Source of the DNA: Anaerolineaceae bacterium 46_22
Lineage (GTDB): Bacteria; Chloroflexota; Anaerolineae; Anaerolineales; Anaerolineaceae
Assembly (NCBI GenBank): GCA_001508595.1
Contig: LGHA01000014.1
Span: forward strand, 1-14,970
Direction: 5' to 3'
Length of the DNA: 14,970 nucleotides
Part shown: positions 14,770 through 14,970 of the stretch, piece by piece
Numbering within the stretch: the first letter of the stretch is position 1
Layout: every line of letters starts with the position of its first letter
Position numbers and translations under genes: made by a program
Notes under the pieces: generated by a model
What the model was told of the DNA's origin: nothing
Seen by the model: the letters and a program-made list of their open reading frames with translations, nothing else
Database searches by the model: none

Positions 14770-14970
14770 ATGTCTAAAGAGCAATACAAATATTTGTTGA
14801 ACGAGAGCGATCTCCCAACCCAATGGTACAACATCAGTGCAGACATGCCCGTGGATCCAACGCCGGTACTCAATCCGCAGACGAAAGAGCCGATAACGCC
14901 TGAATTTCTGAACGTGTTGTTCCCGATGTCTCTTGTTGAGCAGGAAGTCAGCAAGGATCGCTATATTGAT
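14770..14970 (+). CDS. trpB: Tryptophan synthase beta chain-like protein, TrpB2 type (3' end outside window)
   Basis: ATG 14770 follows GGAGG at a 6-base distance. The 67 codons in the window start MSKEQYKYLLNESDLPTQWY and continue NISADMP, LNPQTKEPI, LFPMSLVEQEV and SKDRYID. This is the characteristic N-terminus of TrpB2 (COG1350-type), a PLP enzyme that condenses indole with serine (or phosphoserine in some) to tryptophan and is distinct from the TrpA-partnered TrpB1. The PLP-binding lysine and later motifs lie beyond the edge. The tryptophan T-box in front of it supports a role in tryptophan supply. The 59 bases between the terminator and the ATG hold nothing else that I recognise. Confidence 0.9.
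   Translation, partial: MSKEQYKYLLNESDLPTQWYNISADMPVDPTPVLNPQTKEPITPEFLNVLFPMSLVEQEVSKDRYID

Overview
The window looks like chromosomal DNA of a Chloroflexota bacterium, most likely class Anaerolineae. The reasons are the Thr-Pro-rich tail of a probable surface protein at the left edge, the gene set and order of the translation block, an enlarged two-domain ThyX, and a T-box riboswitch in front of a type 2 tryptophan synthase beta gene. Base composition is moderate, and Shine-Dalgarno sequences (GGAGG, AAGG) are recognisable before most genes. The taxonomic call is an inference from style, not from a marker comparison.

Left block (1-4144): the 3' end of a plus-strand gene for a Thr/Pro-rich repetitive tail. 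It converges with two minus-strand genes: a large DNA-methylase-like protein with a Zn ribbon and a degenerate catalytic motif, and a GH13 oligo-1,6-glucosidase-type enzyme. A good minus-strand promoter lies before the glucosidase, and the same transcript could reach the methylase-like gene.

Central block (4145-10984): a divergent control region with an extended -10 promoter and two leader hairpins, then the conserved translation/transcription operon nusA - ylxR(rnpM) - infB - rbfA - nrnA-like DHH phosphoesterase - truB. It closes with an intrinsic terminator. The usual first gene, rimP, is absent, although a hairpin resembling the rimP leader stands directly before nusA. No ylxQ (L7Ae-like) gene is present either.

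Right block (10985-14332): ribF (FAD synthesis) - thyX (FAD-dependent thymidylate synthesis) - a CPBP membrane protease, tightly packed. ribF and thyX overlap, which makes metabolic sense because ThyX needs FAD. The ThyX is a tandem duplication of about 473 residues. Its signature is divided: the N-half keeps the x7-S half of the motif but has GNR in place of RHR, and the C-half keeps RHR but has lost the Ser/Arg part. I consider this the most interesting protein in the window.

Right edge (14333-14970): a consensus promoter and a complete tryptophan-type T-box leader (specifier UGG, acceptor-pairing bulge UGGC, antiterminator and terminator), followed by the first 67 codons of trpB2. I see no CRISPR array, insertion sequence, tRNA or rRNA gene in the window.
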